Positions 1 through 8,800 of a stretch of 64,000 nucleotides of DNA are shown piece after piece. The position numbers were made by a program, and so were the translations under genes. A model generated the notes under the pieces. The model saw only the letters and a list, made by a program, of their open reading frames with translations. It searched no databases and was not told where the DNA came from. This DNA is from JANJUO01 sp942492935 (GTDB lineage: Bacteria; Bacteroidota; Ignavibacteria; Kapaibacteriales; UBA2268). Every line of letters starts with the position of its first letter. Position 1 is the stretch's first letter. The stretch covers positions 2,542,001-2,606,000 of the forward strand of contig OW818654.1 in the NCBI GenBank assembly GCA_942492935.1, in the 5' to 3' direction.

Positions 1-602
1 AATGAATTATTTAAATTCAAACCATCACTAATATTTTCTATGTAATTAAAAAATTCAGCGGAATAAATTAAACCAACTTTTAAAGATTCGGCTAAGGCAC
101 TTCTTAACTCTTTATCAGGAAGAGTTTTGAGTAAATTTGGGTCGCAAATAACGTATTCTGGTTGAAGATAAGTTCCTATCAAATTTTTATAATTATTAAA
201 ATTTACTGCATTTTTCCCACCAATTGCTGCATCACATTGAGCTAAAAGAGTTGTTGGAATACTTAGTAATTTTATTCCACGTAAAAAAGTAGAGGCAACA
301 AATCCAGCAATATCAAGAACAACACCTCCTCCAAATGCAACAATGTAAAATTCTCGATTCACTTCGTAGTCAATCAATTTTTGATATATCAATTCTATTT
401 CAGATAATCTTTTGAACTGTTCTCCAGCTGGAACAACTATCGTCTTATATTTCCATAAAAAATCTTGATATAATCTAATTAGATTTGAATCTGTAATAAT
501 TACAAATTCTTTTCCTTCGAGAATTTCGGGTAATTCCAAATATGATTGATTTATTAAGATATTTGAGATACCAGATTTATGTTTTAATTTTATTAAATTC
601 AT
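1..602 (-). CDS. aroB: 3-dehydroquinate synthase, 3' end cut by window edge
   Basis: Second enzyme of the shikimate pathway: converts DAHP to 3-dehydroquinate using NAD and a divalent metal in the cytosol. I translated the minus strand from the ATG at 602-600. It reads MNLIKLKHKSGISNILINQ and later contains the NAD-binding segment FGGGVVLDIAGFVAST and the family block LLAQCDAAIGGKNAVNF followed by KNLIGTYLQP, both diagnostic of AroB. About 200 of the usual ~350 residues are present; the metal-binding C-terminal domain lies beyond base 1. The start lies 3 bases after the aroF stop, so the two form a shikimate operon with aroF first. No frameshift is seen. Confidence 0.93.
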   Translation of the reverse strand, partial: MNLIKLKHKSGISNILINQSYLELPEILEGKEFVIITDSNLIRLYQDFLWKYKTIVVPAGEQFKRLSEIELIYQKLIDYEVNREFYIVAFGGGVVLDIAGFVASTFLRGIKLLSIPTTLLAQCDAAIGGKNAVNFNNYKNLIGTYLQPEYVICDPNLLKTLPDKELRSALAESLKVGLIYSAEFFNYIENISDGLNLNNS

Positions 603-605
603 AAT

Positions 606-1634
606 TTATAAACCATACTGAATGAAAGAAAGTAATTTCGAAAGTTCTTCTGGTTTGATACTTTGTTGACCATCAATCAAAGCAGATTCAGGATTTTGAT
701 GTGTTTCAATCATCAATCCATCAGCTCTTAATATCAAAGCAGCTTTTGCAACATCTGTAACAAAATCTGAATTTCCTGTTGAGTGTGAAGCATCGAAACA
801 TACTGGTAAATCAGTCATTGATTTAAGTTCCACAATGCTTGCTAAATCAGGTGTATTTCTTAATTTTGAATCCATTTGTTCAAAAGTTCTAATACCTCTT
901 AGACAAAGAATTACATTTGGATTTCCTTCTTGACGAATATAATCTGCAGCATTTACTAATTCCTTAAGAGTCGCAGAAAATCCTCTTTTTAATAGAACAT
1001 ATTTATTATCTTTAGCAGTAATTTTACCAACATTTTTTAACAGTTCGTAAGAAGCCATATTTCTACTGCCAATTTGAATAATATCAATTAAACTATGATA
1101 TTTTTCCAAATGAACAGAATCAAGAATCTCACTAACCAAAAATAAATTATACTTCTTTGCAGCATTATGAGCCAAAGTTAGACCTTGTTCACCAGTACCT
1201 TGAAAAGAATTAGGAGCTGTTCTCGGTTTAAATGCACCAGCCCGAAATATTTTTATACCTAATTCATACATTTTTTTTGCAATTAAATCAATTTGCTCTT
1301 CGTTCTCAACCGCACAAGGTCCAGAAATAACAAATGGTTTACGAGAAAGATATTCCTTTAAACTACCTTTAGACAAATTAGGATTAGAACCTTTGACAGC
1401 ATTGAAAATCTTTGAATATATTTCTTTTATTACTGCAATACTTCTATCATCAGATAAATCTTTCAAAATTTTATAATAAATTTCTTCTTCGCGAGATTTA
1501 TCCTCGATTGGTAAATTGTTATCAAATTTATATAATTGAGCTTCGATTGCTAATTTCATTCTGTTTAATACAGAATTTACCAGAACTTTGTCTGCTTCAT
1601 CAATTTCGGCTCTTAATAATTCCAAATTGTTCAT
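606..1634 (-). CDS. aroF: Bifunctional chorismate mutase / 3-deoxy-7-phosphoheptulonate (DAHP) synthase
   Basis: Condenses phosphoenolpyruvate and erythrose 4-phosphate, the entry step of aromatic amino acid synthesis. Residues ~1-85 form an AroQ-type chorismate mutase helical domain (LRAEIDEAD, then RMK, and DKSREEE, matching the Arg/Lys/Asp/Glu active-site pattern). Residues ~95-342 are a type I-beta DAHP synthase with FVISGPCAVE at ~101, FRAGAFKPRTAPNSFQG and FDASHSTG. In related proteins the mutase domain acts as the chorismate/prephenate feedback sensor, so it may be regulatory here; that is inferred from the family. 342 aa is normal length. It is transcribed before aroB with a 3-base gap. 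The AT-rich spacer 1649-1825 separates it from the divergent flavodoxin gene and should hold both promoters. Confidence 0.93.
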   Translation of the reverse strand: MNNLELLRAEIDEADKVLVNSVLNRMKLAIEAQLYKFDNNLPIEDKSREEEIYYKILKDLSDDRSIAVIKEIYSKIFNAVKGSNPNLSKGSLKEYLSRKPFVISGPCAVENEEQIDLIAKKMYELGIKIFRAGAFKPRTAPNSFQGTGEQGLTLAHNAAKKYNLFLVSEILDSVHLEKYHSLIDIIQIGSRNMASYELLKNVGKITAKDNKYVLLKRGFSATLKELVNAADYIRQEGNPNVILCLRGIRTFEQMDSKLRNTPDLASIVELKSMTDLPVCFDASHSTGNSDFVTDVAKAALILRADGLMIETHQNPESALIDGQQSIKPEELSKLLSFIQYGL

Positions 1635-1825
1635 ATTATAAAATATAATTTTTCATAAATTCAAATTTAACAAATTTGAAGGTTTTATATTGTATTAATT
1701 TATAAATTTTAAAAAAATTTTTATTTTTTTTTATCATTAAATAAATTATTGTTAATTTAAAAGTTGTAGTAATTACAAAAATTAAAAAATGTTTTTTTAT
1801 ATATTATTAATTTATGGTGATTTAA

Positions 1826-2338
1826 ATGAAAATTGGAATTTTTTACGGAACAAACACTGGCAACACTGAAGCGGTTGTTGAAAAATTAGAAGCAGAATTA
1901 TCAAATAATGGTTTTGATGTTGACAAACACGATATGTCAAGTGCATCAGTAGATGATATGGGTGCTTATGACACTTTAATCATAGCATCTCCAACTTGGA
2001 ATGATGGCGAATTACAAGATGATTGGGCTGCGGTAATTGATGAATTTTCAGCTTATGATTTCTCTGGCAAAAAAGTTGGTTTCTTAGGTACAGGCGACCA
2101 AGATGGTTATCCTGATAATTTCGTTGATGCAATTGGTATTTTGGGCGAGCCAGTTTTGAAAAATGGTGGAGAAGTATTCGGATATTGGTCCACTGATGGA
2201 TACACTTTTGATGAATCAAAAGGTGTTAAAAATGGAAAATTCTTTGGATTAGCAATTGATGTTGATAATCAAGATGAATTAACTGACGAAAGAATTGCAA
2301 AATGGGTTGCTCAAATTAAAGCAGAATTAGGTGCTTAA
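1826..2338 (+). CDS. fldA: Flavodoxin, long-chain type
   Basis: Small FMN-binding electron carrier of the cytosol, replacing ferredoxin in low-potential transfer. The N-terminus carries the phosphate-binding loop GTNTGNTEA (residues 9-17), followed by SPTWNDGELQDDW and GTGDQDGYPDNF, the two FMN-ring loops. At 170 aa it is a long-chain flavodoxin. A GGTGA ribosome site sits about 8 bases before the ATG. It stands alone: it is divergent from aroF and closed by a strong intrinsic terminator at 2380-2409. The nearest redox neighbours in the window are the class II ribonucleotide reductase and HydE; a functional link to either is not shown. Confidence 0.93.
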   Translation: MKIGIFYGTNTGNTEAVVEKLEAELSNNGFDVDKHDMSSASVDDMGAYDTLIIASPTWNDGELQDDWAAVIDEFSAYDFSGKKVGFLGTGDQDGYPDNFVDAIGILGEPVLKNGGEVFGYWSTDGYTFDESKGVKNGKFFGLAIDVDNQDELTDERIAKWVAQIKAELGA

Positions 2339-2379
2339 TAATTTAGTTATCCTTATAAATTTTTAGATTTTTTTTAATG

Positions 2380-2409
2380 CCCTACTTAATTTTTAGTAGG
2401 GTTTTTTTT
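2380..2409 (+). terminator. Rho-independent terminator of flavodoxin gene
   Basis: Seven-base-pair stem CCCTACT (2380-2386) and AGTAGGG (2395-2401) with an 8-base loop, followed directly by eight T (2402-2409). It begins about 40 bases after the flavodoxin stop. The remaining spacer up to 2628 is AT-rich, with no gene recognised. Confidence 0.85.
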
Positions 2410-2628
2410 GAAATTTATATTTTAATCAATAATTAAATTTCTCCAAATAAGTTGCTGAATGTCATAATTTACTTAATTTACAATAACTTGCAAAATATTT
2501 TTCTCAAATTAATAAAATAATAAAAAAACTAATCCGTTAATAACAAATAGCTTAAATGCTATTATTGCAATTTAATTGCAAGTTGTTCTTTTAAAATTTG
2601 TTATGTTTCACTATAAGGTTTCGAACAA

Positions 2629-3429
2629 GTGATAATAAAAGCAGTTACAAGGAAGTTTTCAAAGTGGCAATTAAGAAGAGGATTTTTTGCTGTAATGTTA
2701 CTTTCTGTCCAATTTCTGCTTATAGCACAACCTTCCATTATTTCTGATTCAGAGTTGTATGATACTGATAAAGCGGCTATATCGGTTGTCAAATTTACAA
2801 CTTTGCGTGAAATTAATCTTGCTGATGAATTAAGAATTCAAACTCAAGAAGGACTTTCTTCCCATTATGGAAGAAAATTTCATAACAGAAAGACGGCTAA
2901 TGGTGAGCGGTATAAAAAAGATGAATACTCTGCTGCTCATAAAACATTGCCTTTTGGAACGATTGTGAAAGTTACGAATCTAAGCAATGGTTTATCAACC
3001 TTGGTTAGAATCAATGATAGAGGACCTTTTGTAAAAAAGAGAATAATAGACTTATCTTTTAAGTCTGCAGAATATATACAGGGAACAGGTTTAGCAAGTG
3101 TCAAGACGGAGTATTTTGTGCCGGGTATGATAGCAATTCCAGATGATAGTAAGTATTTTTTTGGATATTCTTTGAATTTACAACCTGTAATAATTCCTGA
3201 TAATTCTGTTACAATCATTGATTCAACTAATAATTTTAACGATGCAGTAAATTTGTACAAACAAAATTTGCATTTAGATTCTGACGTAAGCAGATTCTTT
3301 CTACTTGTCGAAGCGAATGAAGTTTGCGGTAAACAAACTGAAAATTCGGATTTTTACTATTACATTGGATATTTTGATGGCAAAATATTCAAGAAAAAAA
3401 GTGGAATTGTTGCTGAAAAAGTCAATTAA
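2629..3429 (+). CDS. RlpA-like double-psi beta-barrel protein (septal ring lytic transglycosylase family)
   Basis: Likely periplasmic or outer-membrane-associated cell-wall protein. The double-psi barrel covers residues ~75-165: GLSSHYGRKFHNRKTANGE, then AAHKTLPFGTIVKVTN and RINDRGPFVKKRIIDLS. These are the RlpA hallmarks, including the Asp-Arg-Gly-Pro turn and the final Asp-Leu-Ser. RlpA of Pseudomonas cleaves naked glycan strands; activity here is inferred. The start is a GTG at 2629 with AAGG about ten bases upstream; a hydrophobic stretch (FFAVMLLSVQFLLIAQ, residues ~20-35) acts as signal peptide. There is no SPOR domain; the ~100-residue C-terminal tail is not recognised. Flanked by terminators, so probably monocistronic. 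Confidence 0.85.
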   Translation: MIIKAVTRKFSKWQLRRGFFAVMLLSVQFLLIAQPSIISDSELYDTDKAAISVVKFTTLREINLADELRIQTQEGLSSHYGRKFHNRKTANGERYKKDEYSAAHKTLPFGTIVKVTNLSNGLSTLVRINDRGPFVKKRIIDLSFKSAEYIQGTGLASVKTEYFVPGMIAIPDDSKYFFGYSLNLQPVIIPDNSVTIIDSTNNFNDAVNLYKQNLHLDSDVSRFFLLVEANEVCGKQTENSDFYYYIGYFDGKIFKKKSGIVAEKVN

Positions 3430-3456
3430 TTCGCACCGCAGATTTTTTTCCATTGG

Positions 3457-3495
3457 GGTTATTTCATTTATTTTTGAAATAACCTCTTTTTTTTT
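3457..3495 (+). terminator. Rho-independent terminator after the rlpA-like gene
   Basis: Nine-base-pair stem GGTTATTTC (3457-3465) and GAAATAACC (3476-3484) with a 10-base loop, followed by a T tract from 3487. Confidence 0.8.
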
Positions 3496-3542
3496 ATTAA
3501 TTCACAATAATTTCTTAATTTTAAATCTGTGAAAAGTGTAAT

Positions 3543-3572
3543 TTTGTAATGATTTTGTATTTAATATTTTTG
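3543..3572 (+). promoter_or_regulatory. Candidate Bacteroidota-type promoter for the TPR lipoprotein operon
   Basis: TTTG at 3543-3546 and TATTTTTG at 3565-3572, separated by 18 bases, resemble the -33 TTTG and -7 TAnnTTTG boxes known from Bacteroidota sigma-AB promoters. The position would give a very short leader before the GGAG site at ~3582 and the ATG at 3593. In such AT-rich DNA chance matches are common. Confidence 0.35.
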
Positions 3573-3592
3573 ACAATAAATGGAGTCCTAAA

Positions 3593-5134
3593 ATGAAAAG
3601 AATTTTTATACTTGCAATTACTACAATTGCGATTGCTTTTTTGTTGAATGCCTGTGGTTCAAGGTCAATGAATACAGCAAAGAATGCTTATTCTCAAAAA
3701 GATTTTGATAAAGCTATTGAGAATTTAAATCAAGAACTCGCAGTTAATCCGAGTAATAGTGAAGCTTGGATGTTATTGATTGATTCTTATGAAAAAAAAG
3801 GTGACCGAGTTTCAGCTGTAAAAGCAGCCCAAAAAGCTTCTGAAAATATCACTGACCCTAAATTTATTAATCAACCTGCTGAAAAGATGTATAGTTTTTG
3901 GCTTGATGCATTCAATCAGGGTGTTAAGCATTTAGAAAAGTTTATTTCTACAAAGCAAAGTGTTGATTTTGATGAAGCATTAAAGAATTTTAATTTAGGT
4001 ATTTCTTTACGACCTGAAATTTTACAGTTTCATAGTTACAAAGTTACTTTATTAGAATTAAACAAAGATTTTTCTGCTGCTGAAATCGCGAAAGATGAAT
4101 ATTTGATACAATTAAAAAAGTATGCTGACTTTGCTAAAAGTTCAGGAGTTCATCTTGATGCAAAATCTTCTGTTGTAAAAGCAAAATTAGGTACTGCTGT
4201 TGAAAAACAAACTTTACCAACAGGTAAAGATACTATTTATGCTGAGTCATACAATTATGATAATAAATTAGTTTCTGTATTTTATCAAGATGTAAAAAAG
4301 ACAGGTGAACCTGTTGTTGTTTATTGGAAACCAGAAATTCATAAGCATTGGGATCCAAGAGAAAAATTTCAATATTTGGATTTAGAAATTAATCCACTCG
4401 GTAGTTTTGCTCAAGCTGCTTATGATAAGAAAGAATATGACAAAGCATTAAAATTTTTACAAATGTTCCAAATATTTGACCCAAACAACACAGACAATAC
4501 AGCCGCAATTTTCAAACTTTATCAAGAAGCAGGAAAGACTTCTGAAGCAAAAGCTGCACTTGATGAATTAGTAAAGAATGACCCTAAAAATGTAATGGCA
4601 TGGACTCAATATGGTGATTTATACTCAACTACAAAATTCGACGCTTCTACTCCAAATTCAGAAATCATAAAAAATTATGATAACGCAATTAAAATGTACG
4701 AAAAAGCATTAGAAATCGACCCTAATTATAGTTATGCGTTAAGAAATATTGCATCTGTTTACAAGAATAAAGCGGTTATTTACCAAAAAGAGCAATTACA
4801 AAAACTTGAATCAGATCCAAAATATAAAGAAAATTTAGATGCATATTTCCCATTCTTAAAGAAATCTGCTGAATATTTTGAAAAAACAAGCAAGACAAAT
4901 GATTTCAAACAAGATTATCAAATATTTGGTGAACTTGCAAATATTTATTTAGTTTTAGATGATAAAGCAAAATTAACAAATGCTTTAAGTGAACTTGAAG
5001 CATTTAGATTCGAAATGAGAACTGAACCAAAAGCAAAAAGAGAGCAATTTTTATTGATTTTATTGAAAATATATGGTAGTATGAAAAATACTGATAAAAT
5101 GAATGAAGTTGAATCTGAATTAAAGAATTTATAA
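3593..5134 (+). CDS. TPR-repeat outer lipoprotein
   Basis: Probable lipid-anchored scaffold protein of the cell envelope; the partner is unknown. The first 21 residues are a lipoprotein signal peptide ending in the lipobox LNAC, with Cys21 as lipidation site. Several tetratricopeptide repeats follow: AKNAYSQKDFDKAIENLNQELAVNPSN near the start, AAYDKKEYDKALKFLQMFQIFDP in the middle, and ALEIDPNYSYALRNIASVYKNKA near residue 380. 513 aa, no enzymatic motif. GGAG lies about 8 bases before the ATG. The DUF3467 gene follows after 18 bases, so the two are probably co-transcribed up to the terminator at 5501. Confidence 0.82.
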   Translation: MKRIFILAITTIAIAFLLNACGSRSMNTAKNAYSQKDFDKAIENLNQELAVNPSNSEAWMLLIDSYEKKGDRVSAVKAAQKASENITDPKFINQPAEKMYSFWLDAFNQGVKHLEKFISTKQSVDFDEALKNFNLGISLRPEILQFHSYKVTLLELNKDFSAAEIAKDEYLIQLKKYADFAKSSGVHLDAKSSVVKAKLGTAVEKQTLPTGKDTIYAESYNYDNKLVSVFYQDVKKTGEPVVVYWKPEIHKHWDPREKFQYLDLEINPLGSFAQAAYDKKEYDKALKFLQMFQIFDPNNTDNTAAIFKLYQEAGKTSEAKAALDELVKNDPKNVMAWTQYGDLYSTTKFDASTPNSEIIKNYDNAIKMYEKALEIDPNYSYALRNIASVYKNKAVIYQKEQLQKLESDPKYKENLDAYFPFLKKSAEYFEKTSKTNDFKQDYQIFGELANIYLVLDDKAKLTNALSELEAFRFEMRTEPKAKREQFLLILLKIYGSMKNTDKMNEVESELKNL

Positions 5135-5152
5135 TAATTAACAAGGAAGTTT

Positions 5153-5479
5153 ATGGCTGACCATAAAGAAAATCAACCCCAACAAATTAACATTGAGTTG
5201 GGAGAAAAAGAAGCAGAAGGTATTTACTCTAATTTGGCGATAATTTCACATTCTCCTGCGGAGTTTATTATCGATTTTACAAGACTATTGCCAGGTGTTC
5301 CAAAAGCACGTGTTCATGCTCGAATTATATTAACACCTCAACATGCTAAAATGCTGTTAAGAGCTTTGAATGATAATATTTCAAGATATGAATCAGGACA
5401 TGGAGAAATTAAAATTGATGGTCCTAACAATATGAATCAATTCCCCGGTTTTAATGGTGGTTCACATTCTATCAATTAA
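5153..5479 (+). CDS. DUF3467 family protein
   Basis: A small cytosolic protein of unknown function. The body matches DUF3467: GIYSNLAIISHSPAEFIIDF, then DFTRLLPGVPKARVHARII and LTPQHAKMLLRALNDNISRYE, with the conserved pattern of a short beta-rich start and a helical PQHAK segment. The charged, Gln-rich N-terminus and the Gly/Asn-rich tail (GPNNMNQFPGFNGG) look disordered. An AAGGA ribosome site precedes the ATG at 5153. It sits 18 bases behind the TPR lipoprotein. Members of this family are widespread in FCB bacteria; no reaction is known and none is proposed here. Confidence 0.85.
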   Translation: MADHKENQPQQINIELGEKEAEGIYSNLAIISHSPAEFIIDFTRLLPGVPKARVHARIILTPQHAKMLLRALNDNISRYESGHGEIKIDGPNNMNQFPGFNGGSHSIN

Positions 5480-5500
5480 ATTGAATGTATGATAAAAAAA

Positions 5501-5540
5501 ACCTGCAGTTTCTATTTAATTGAAATTGCAGGTTTTTTTT
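5501..5540. terminator. Bidirectional intrinsic terminator
   Basis: Twelve-base stem ACCTGCAGTTTC (5501-5512) and GAAATTGCAGGT (5522-5533) with one G.U pair, preceded by A7 and followed by T8. Separates the DUF3467 gene from the glycan operon. Confidence 0.85.
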
Positions 5541-5584
5541 CAAATTAAAAAATTTATTTACTAATGATAACGTCTATAATTGAA

Positions 5585-5592
5585 TAATTTTG
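5585..5592 (+). promoter_or_regulatory. Candidate -7 box of the glycan operon promoter
   Basis: TAATTTTG fits TAnnTTTG and lies 47 bases before the first gene of the operon, just after the terminator. No convincing TTTG box is visible at the usual upstream distance, so this is tentative. Confidence 0.25.
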
Positions 5593-5639
5593 TCGTTTTG
5601 AAATATCAATTTTGAAAGAAAAATATAAGGAAACAAAAT

Positions 5640-7382
5640 ATGTATAGCGGAAATTATGTCTTAATTCTTCATACCCATCTTCCTTGGGTTTTAAATCACG
5701 GTAAATGGCCTCATGGTGAAGATTGGCTCACTGAAGCAGTTGCTGAATGTTATATACCTTTACTTAATGTTTTTAATGAATTATTTGATGAAGGAATTGT
5801 TCCTAATGTTTCACTTGATATTTCACCAGTACTTTGCGAACAGCTTGAAAATAAAAACTTTGCTCGTAAATTTGCTGAATATTGTGATTTGAAAATTGCA
5901 GCTGCCGAAACTGACGAGAAAAACTTCAAAAATTGGGGGTATCATCCACATCATATTTGGCTGGCTACTTATTGGAAACAATGGTATTCAGATAGGAAGA
6001 ATGATTTTTTCAATAAATATAATTCTTCGATAATTAAGGGTTTGAAAGAATTACAAGATAAAAATGCTATTGAAGTAATGACTTGTGGAGCAACTCACGG
6101 TTATTTTCCTCTTCTTGGATATGACAAAAGTATCAATTTACAAATAAAAGCTGCTGTAGAAAATTACAAGAAACATTTTGGCAGAAGTCCACGTGGAATT
6201 TGGCTTCCTGAATGTGCTTACCGACCATCTTATGATTGGCATTCTTATATAGCAGTTGAACCATTTCATAGCAAAAGATTCAGACCTGGGATTGAACAAT
6301 TCCTATATGAAAATAACATTGAATATTTTGTAATAGATGAAGAATTAATCCAAAATTCTAATCCAATCGGTACATTCCAATCACCTGATAAAAATGATTT
6401 TAAGAGTATTAATTCACCAGATTTTCATCATACTCCTTGGAATTTTGATAAATCGCCTTTGAGAGTTCATCAAGTTTCTTCAACTGAAAAAGTTGAATAC
6501 GGAACATCTGCAGCATATATTCGCCATCATGATATTGCCATGCAGGTTTGGAGTGGCGAAGTTGGTTATCCGGGAGAACCTGATTATCTTGATTTTCACA
6601 AAAAGCAACTTGGCTCTATGCTACGTTATTGGCGTGTTACTGATAATAAAGCTGATATGGCATATAAAACTTTGTATCATCCAGATTGGACGAAAGATAA
6701 AATTGACCATCAGGCAATGCACTTTATTCATCACATCGAAAATACATCTAATCATTATAATAGAATCACAGGTAAATTAAGTACTGTTTGTACTCCATTT
6801 GATACTGAACTATTTGGACATTGGTGGTTTGAAGGACCACAATTTATTAAAGCAGTTATTAAGGGCTTACATAATTCACCTTATATTAATTCAAAAACCG
6901 CATCTGAAAATTATGATATAGTTAAGCCAAATGAAGTTGTTTCAATTCCCGAAGGTTCTTGGGGAGAAAATAATAATCATGATGTTTGGAGTAATGCTGG
7001 AAATACTTGGACTTGGGAAGCGATATATAATGATGAATTAAGACTTAATAATTTAATTCATTCAATCGACAAACCAATTTCAGATACTACACTTAGACGT
7101 ATTTTAACTCAAGCAATGCGTGAATTGATGCTATTACATAGCTCAGATTGGCAATTTCTTATTTATACACAGTCAGCAAAAGACTACGCAGAACAACGAT
7201 TTACTTTTCATCATTCTGATTTTAATAGATTATGTGATATGGCTTTATTGTATATTCAAAATAATTCTATCAATGAAAATGAATTACATTATCTTGAAGA
7301 AACAGAAGAAAGAAATGCAATTTTCCCTGAACTTCAACTTGAATGGTGGGATGATTTAAAATTTGACAAAATCAAAAAGTAA
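5640..7382 (+). CDS. GH57 alpha-glucan branching enzyme-like protein
   Basis: Predicted cytosolic glycoside hydrolase family 57 enzyme, probably forming alpha-1,6 branches in glycogen-like glucan. The five GH57 regions are visible: HTHLPW (~11-16), GATHGYFPLL (~150-159), GIWLPECAYRP with the predicted nucleophile Glu191, FDTELFGHWWFEG with the predicted acid/base Asp388, and WTWEAIYNDELR in the C-terminal helical domain. 580 aa is typical of family branching enzymes. AAGGA precedes the ATG. Its stop overlaps the start of the flippase by one base (TAATG), implying translational coupling. The role of a glucan enzyme at the head of a surface-glycan operon is unclear; it could instead be an amylase-type GH57. 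Confidence 0.87.
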   Translation: MYSGNYVLILHTHLPWVLNHGKWPHGEDWLTEAVAECYIPLLNVFNELFDEGIVPNVSLDISPVLCEQLENKNFARKFAEYCDLKIAAAETDEKNFKNWGYHPHHIWLATYWKQWYSDRKNDFFNKYNSSIIKGLKELQDKNAIEVMTCGATHGYFPLLGYDKSINLQIKAAVENYKKHFGRSPRGIWLPECAYRPSYDWHSYIAVEPFHSKRFRPGIEQFLYENNIEYFVIDEELIQNSNPIGTFQSPDKNDFKSINSPDFHHTPWNFDKSPLRVHQVSSTEKVEYGTSAAYIRHHDIAMQVWSGEVGYPGEPDYLDFHKKQLGSMLRYWRVTDNKADMAYKTLYHPDWTKDKIDHQAMHFIHHIENTSNHYNRITGKLSTVCTPFDTELFGHWWFEGPQFIKAVIKGLHNSPYINSKTASENYDIVKPNEVVSIPEGSWGENNNHDVWSNAGNTWTWEAIYNDELRLNNLIHSIDKPISDTTLRRILTQAMRELMLLHSSDWQFLIYTQSAKDYAEQRFTFHHSDFNRLCDMALLYIQNNSINENELHYLEETEERNAIFPELQLEWWDDLKFDKIKK

Positions 7383-8800
7383 TGTCAGAATCAAGAAAAG
7401 TCTTAAAAAATTTGTTTAGTTTTGGAACGGCTGAATTAGTAAGTAAAGGTTTAGCCGTTGTATATACAATTTATTTTTTGAGAATAATAGGTCCTGAGGG
7501 AAACGGAATTTTAAATTTTGCAAAATCATTTGTGCAATATTTTTTAATTTTCGTTTTTCTTGGATTTGACCAAATTGGAATAATTGAAGTTGCCAAAAAC
7601 CGTAATTCTATGAAAGATTACGTAAATGCAATTTTATCAATCAGGTTAATTATAGCAACAATTTGTTATTTTCTACTATTTTTATTCGTAACTGTATTTG
7701 ATAACTATATTAAAATCAATCCTTTAACTACTGAAGTAATCCTAATTTACGGATTAAATCTCTTCAATTATGCATTTCTACTTACTTGGGTATTTCTTGC
7801 TATAGAAAAACCACAAATTATTGCAATTCGTTCTTTGATTGTGAACTTATTAAATTTAATTGCTGTTTTCCTTTTAATAAAAAGCAACGATGATTTAATT
7901 TCTGCTGTTTGGTTAATCACTCTTACAGTAACATTAAATTCAATTTGGTTATTTTATGTTTACATTAAAAAATTCGGTGAAAAAGTATATTTTTACTTTA
8001 ATTATGAATTATGGAATAAAATAATAAGAGCTTCATTTACTATTGGTTTAATTTGGATTATTGTTACTATGTATCATTATATCAATATTACAATGCTTGG
8101 CTTTTTAACTTCCGAAAGGGAAACAGGATTGTTTAGTGCGGCACATTCCTTTTTAGTACTAATGTTACTACCCTCGCAGATAGTTCAAAGTATATTCTTT
8201 CCCAAATTTTCTAAAACAGAAAATAATGATGATTTATTGAGTATCAATACAAAATTTACAAAATTATTGATGTTCAGCGGTGTATATCTTACATTTACAG
8301 GAATTTTTTATTCAGATTTAATTTTATCAATTTTGGGTGATAAGTATGCAGATGGAATAATTTTAATGAGATATATCTCTATTACAATATTTATTACTTA
8401 TGCAATTATTACTTATTTTTCTCCTTTAATAGCAAGAGATAAATCGAAAATTATAATTTATGCAAATATATCAGGTTTGGTTATTAATATTATCTGTAAT
8501 TATTTATTGATTCCCTTGTATGGTGCAATTGGAGCTGCTATCTCAACAATTGCAAGTGAATTGACCGTTGCAATAGTAATGACAATTATTTATAGAAAAT
8601 TCTTTCAACATCATTTCACATTTATTATTATAAAAAGCTTTTTAATTGGTTTATTTGGATTTACACCAGTTTTATTGACAATTTGTCTTGATTGGAATGC
8701 GTATTTTACATTATTTTTATCAACAATTTTATATTTTATTTTAGTATTATCAATGAAATTAGTTACAATTGATGAACTTAGGAGATTATTAAAGAAATGA
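7382..8800 (+). CDS. Polysaccharide flippase of the MOP/Wzx family
   Basis: Inner-membrane transporter expected to flip lipid-linked sugar units to the periplasm. 472 aa with about 12-14 hydrophobic helices. The N-terminus (LFSFGTAELVSKGLAVVYTIY, then RIIGPEGNGILNFAKSF) is the typical Wzx/RfbX start. The mid-protein NITMLGFLTSERETGLFSAAHSF and the C-terminal LIPLYGAIGAAISTIASE are further family landmarks. It overlaps the upstream GH57 gene by 1 base and the downstream glf by 4 (ATGA), so it is firmly inside the operon. The substrate is inferred from the neighbours: a galactofuranose- and/or arabinofuranose-containing glycan. Confidence 0.85.
   Translation: MSESRKVLKNLFSFGTAELVSKGLAVVYTIYFLRIIGPEGNGILNFAKSFVQYFLIFVFLGFDQIGIIEVAKNRNSMKDYVNAILSIRLIIATICYFLLFLFVTVFDNYIKINPLTTEVILIYGLNLFNYAFLLTWVFLAIEKPQIIAIRSLIVNLLNLIAVFLLIKSNDDLISAVWLITLTVTLNSIWLFYVYIKKFGEKVYFYFNYELWNKIIRASFTIGLIWIIVTMYHYINITMLGFLTSERETGLFSAAHSFLVLMLLPSQIVQSIFFPKFSKTENNDDLLSINTKFTKLLMFSGVYLTFTGIFYSDLILSILGDKYADGIILMRYISITIFITYAIITYFSPLIARDKSKIIIYANISGLVINIICNYLLIPLYGAIGAAISTIASELTVAIVMTIIYRKFFQHHFTFIIIKSFLIGLFGFTPVLLTICLDWNAYFTLFLSTILYFILVLSMKLVTIDELRRLLKK

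Noticed and set aside
2937..3260. 107-codon frame opposite the rlpA-like gene
   Set aside because: The plus-strand frame has a signal peptide and RlpA motifs; the antisense frame has none.
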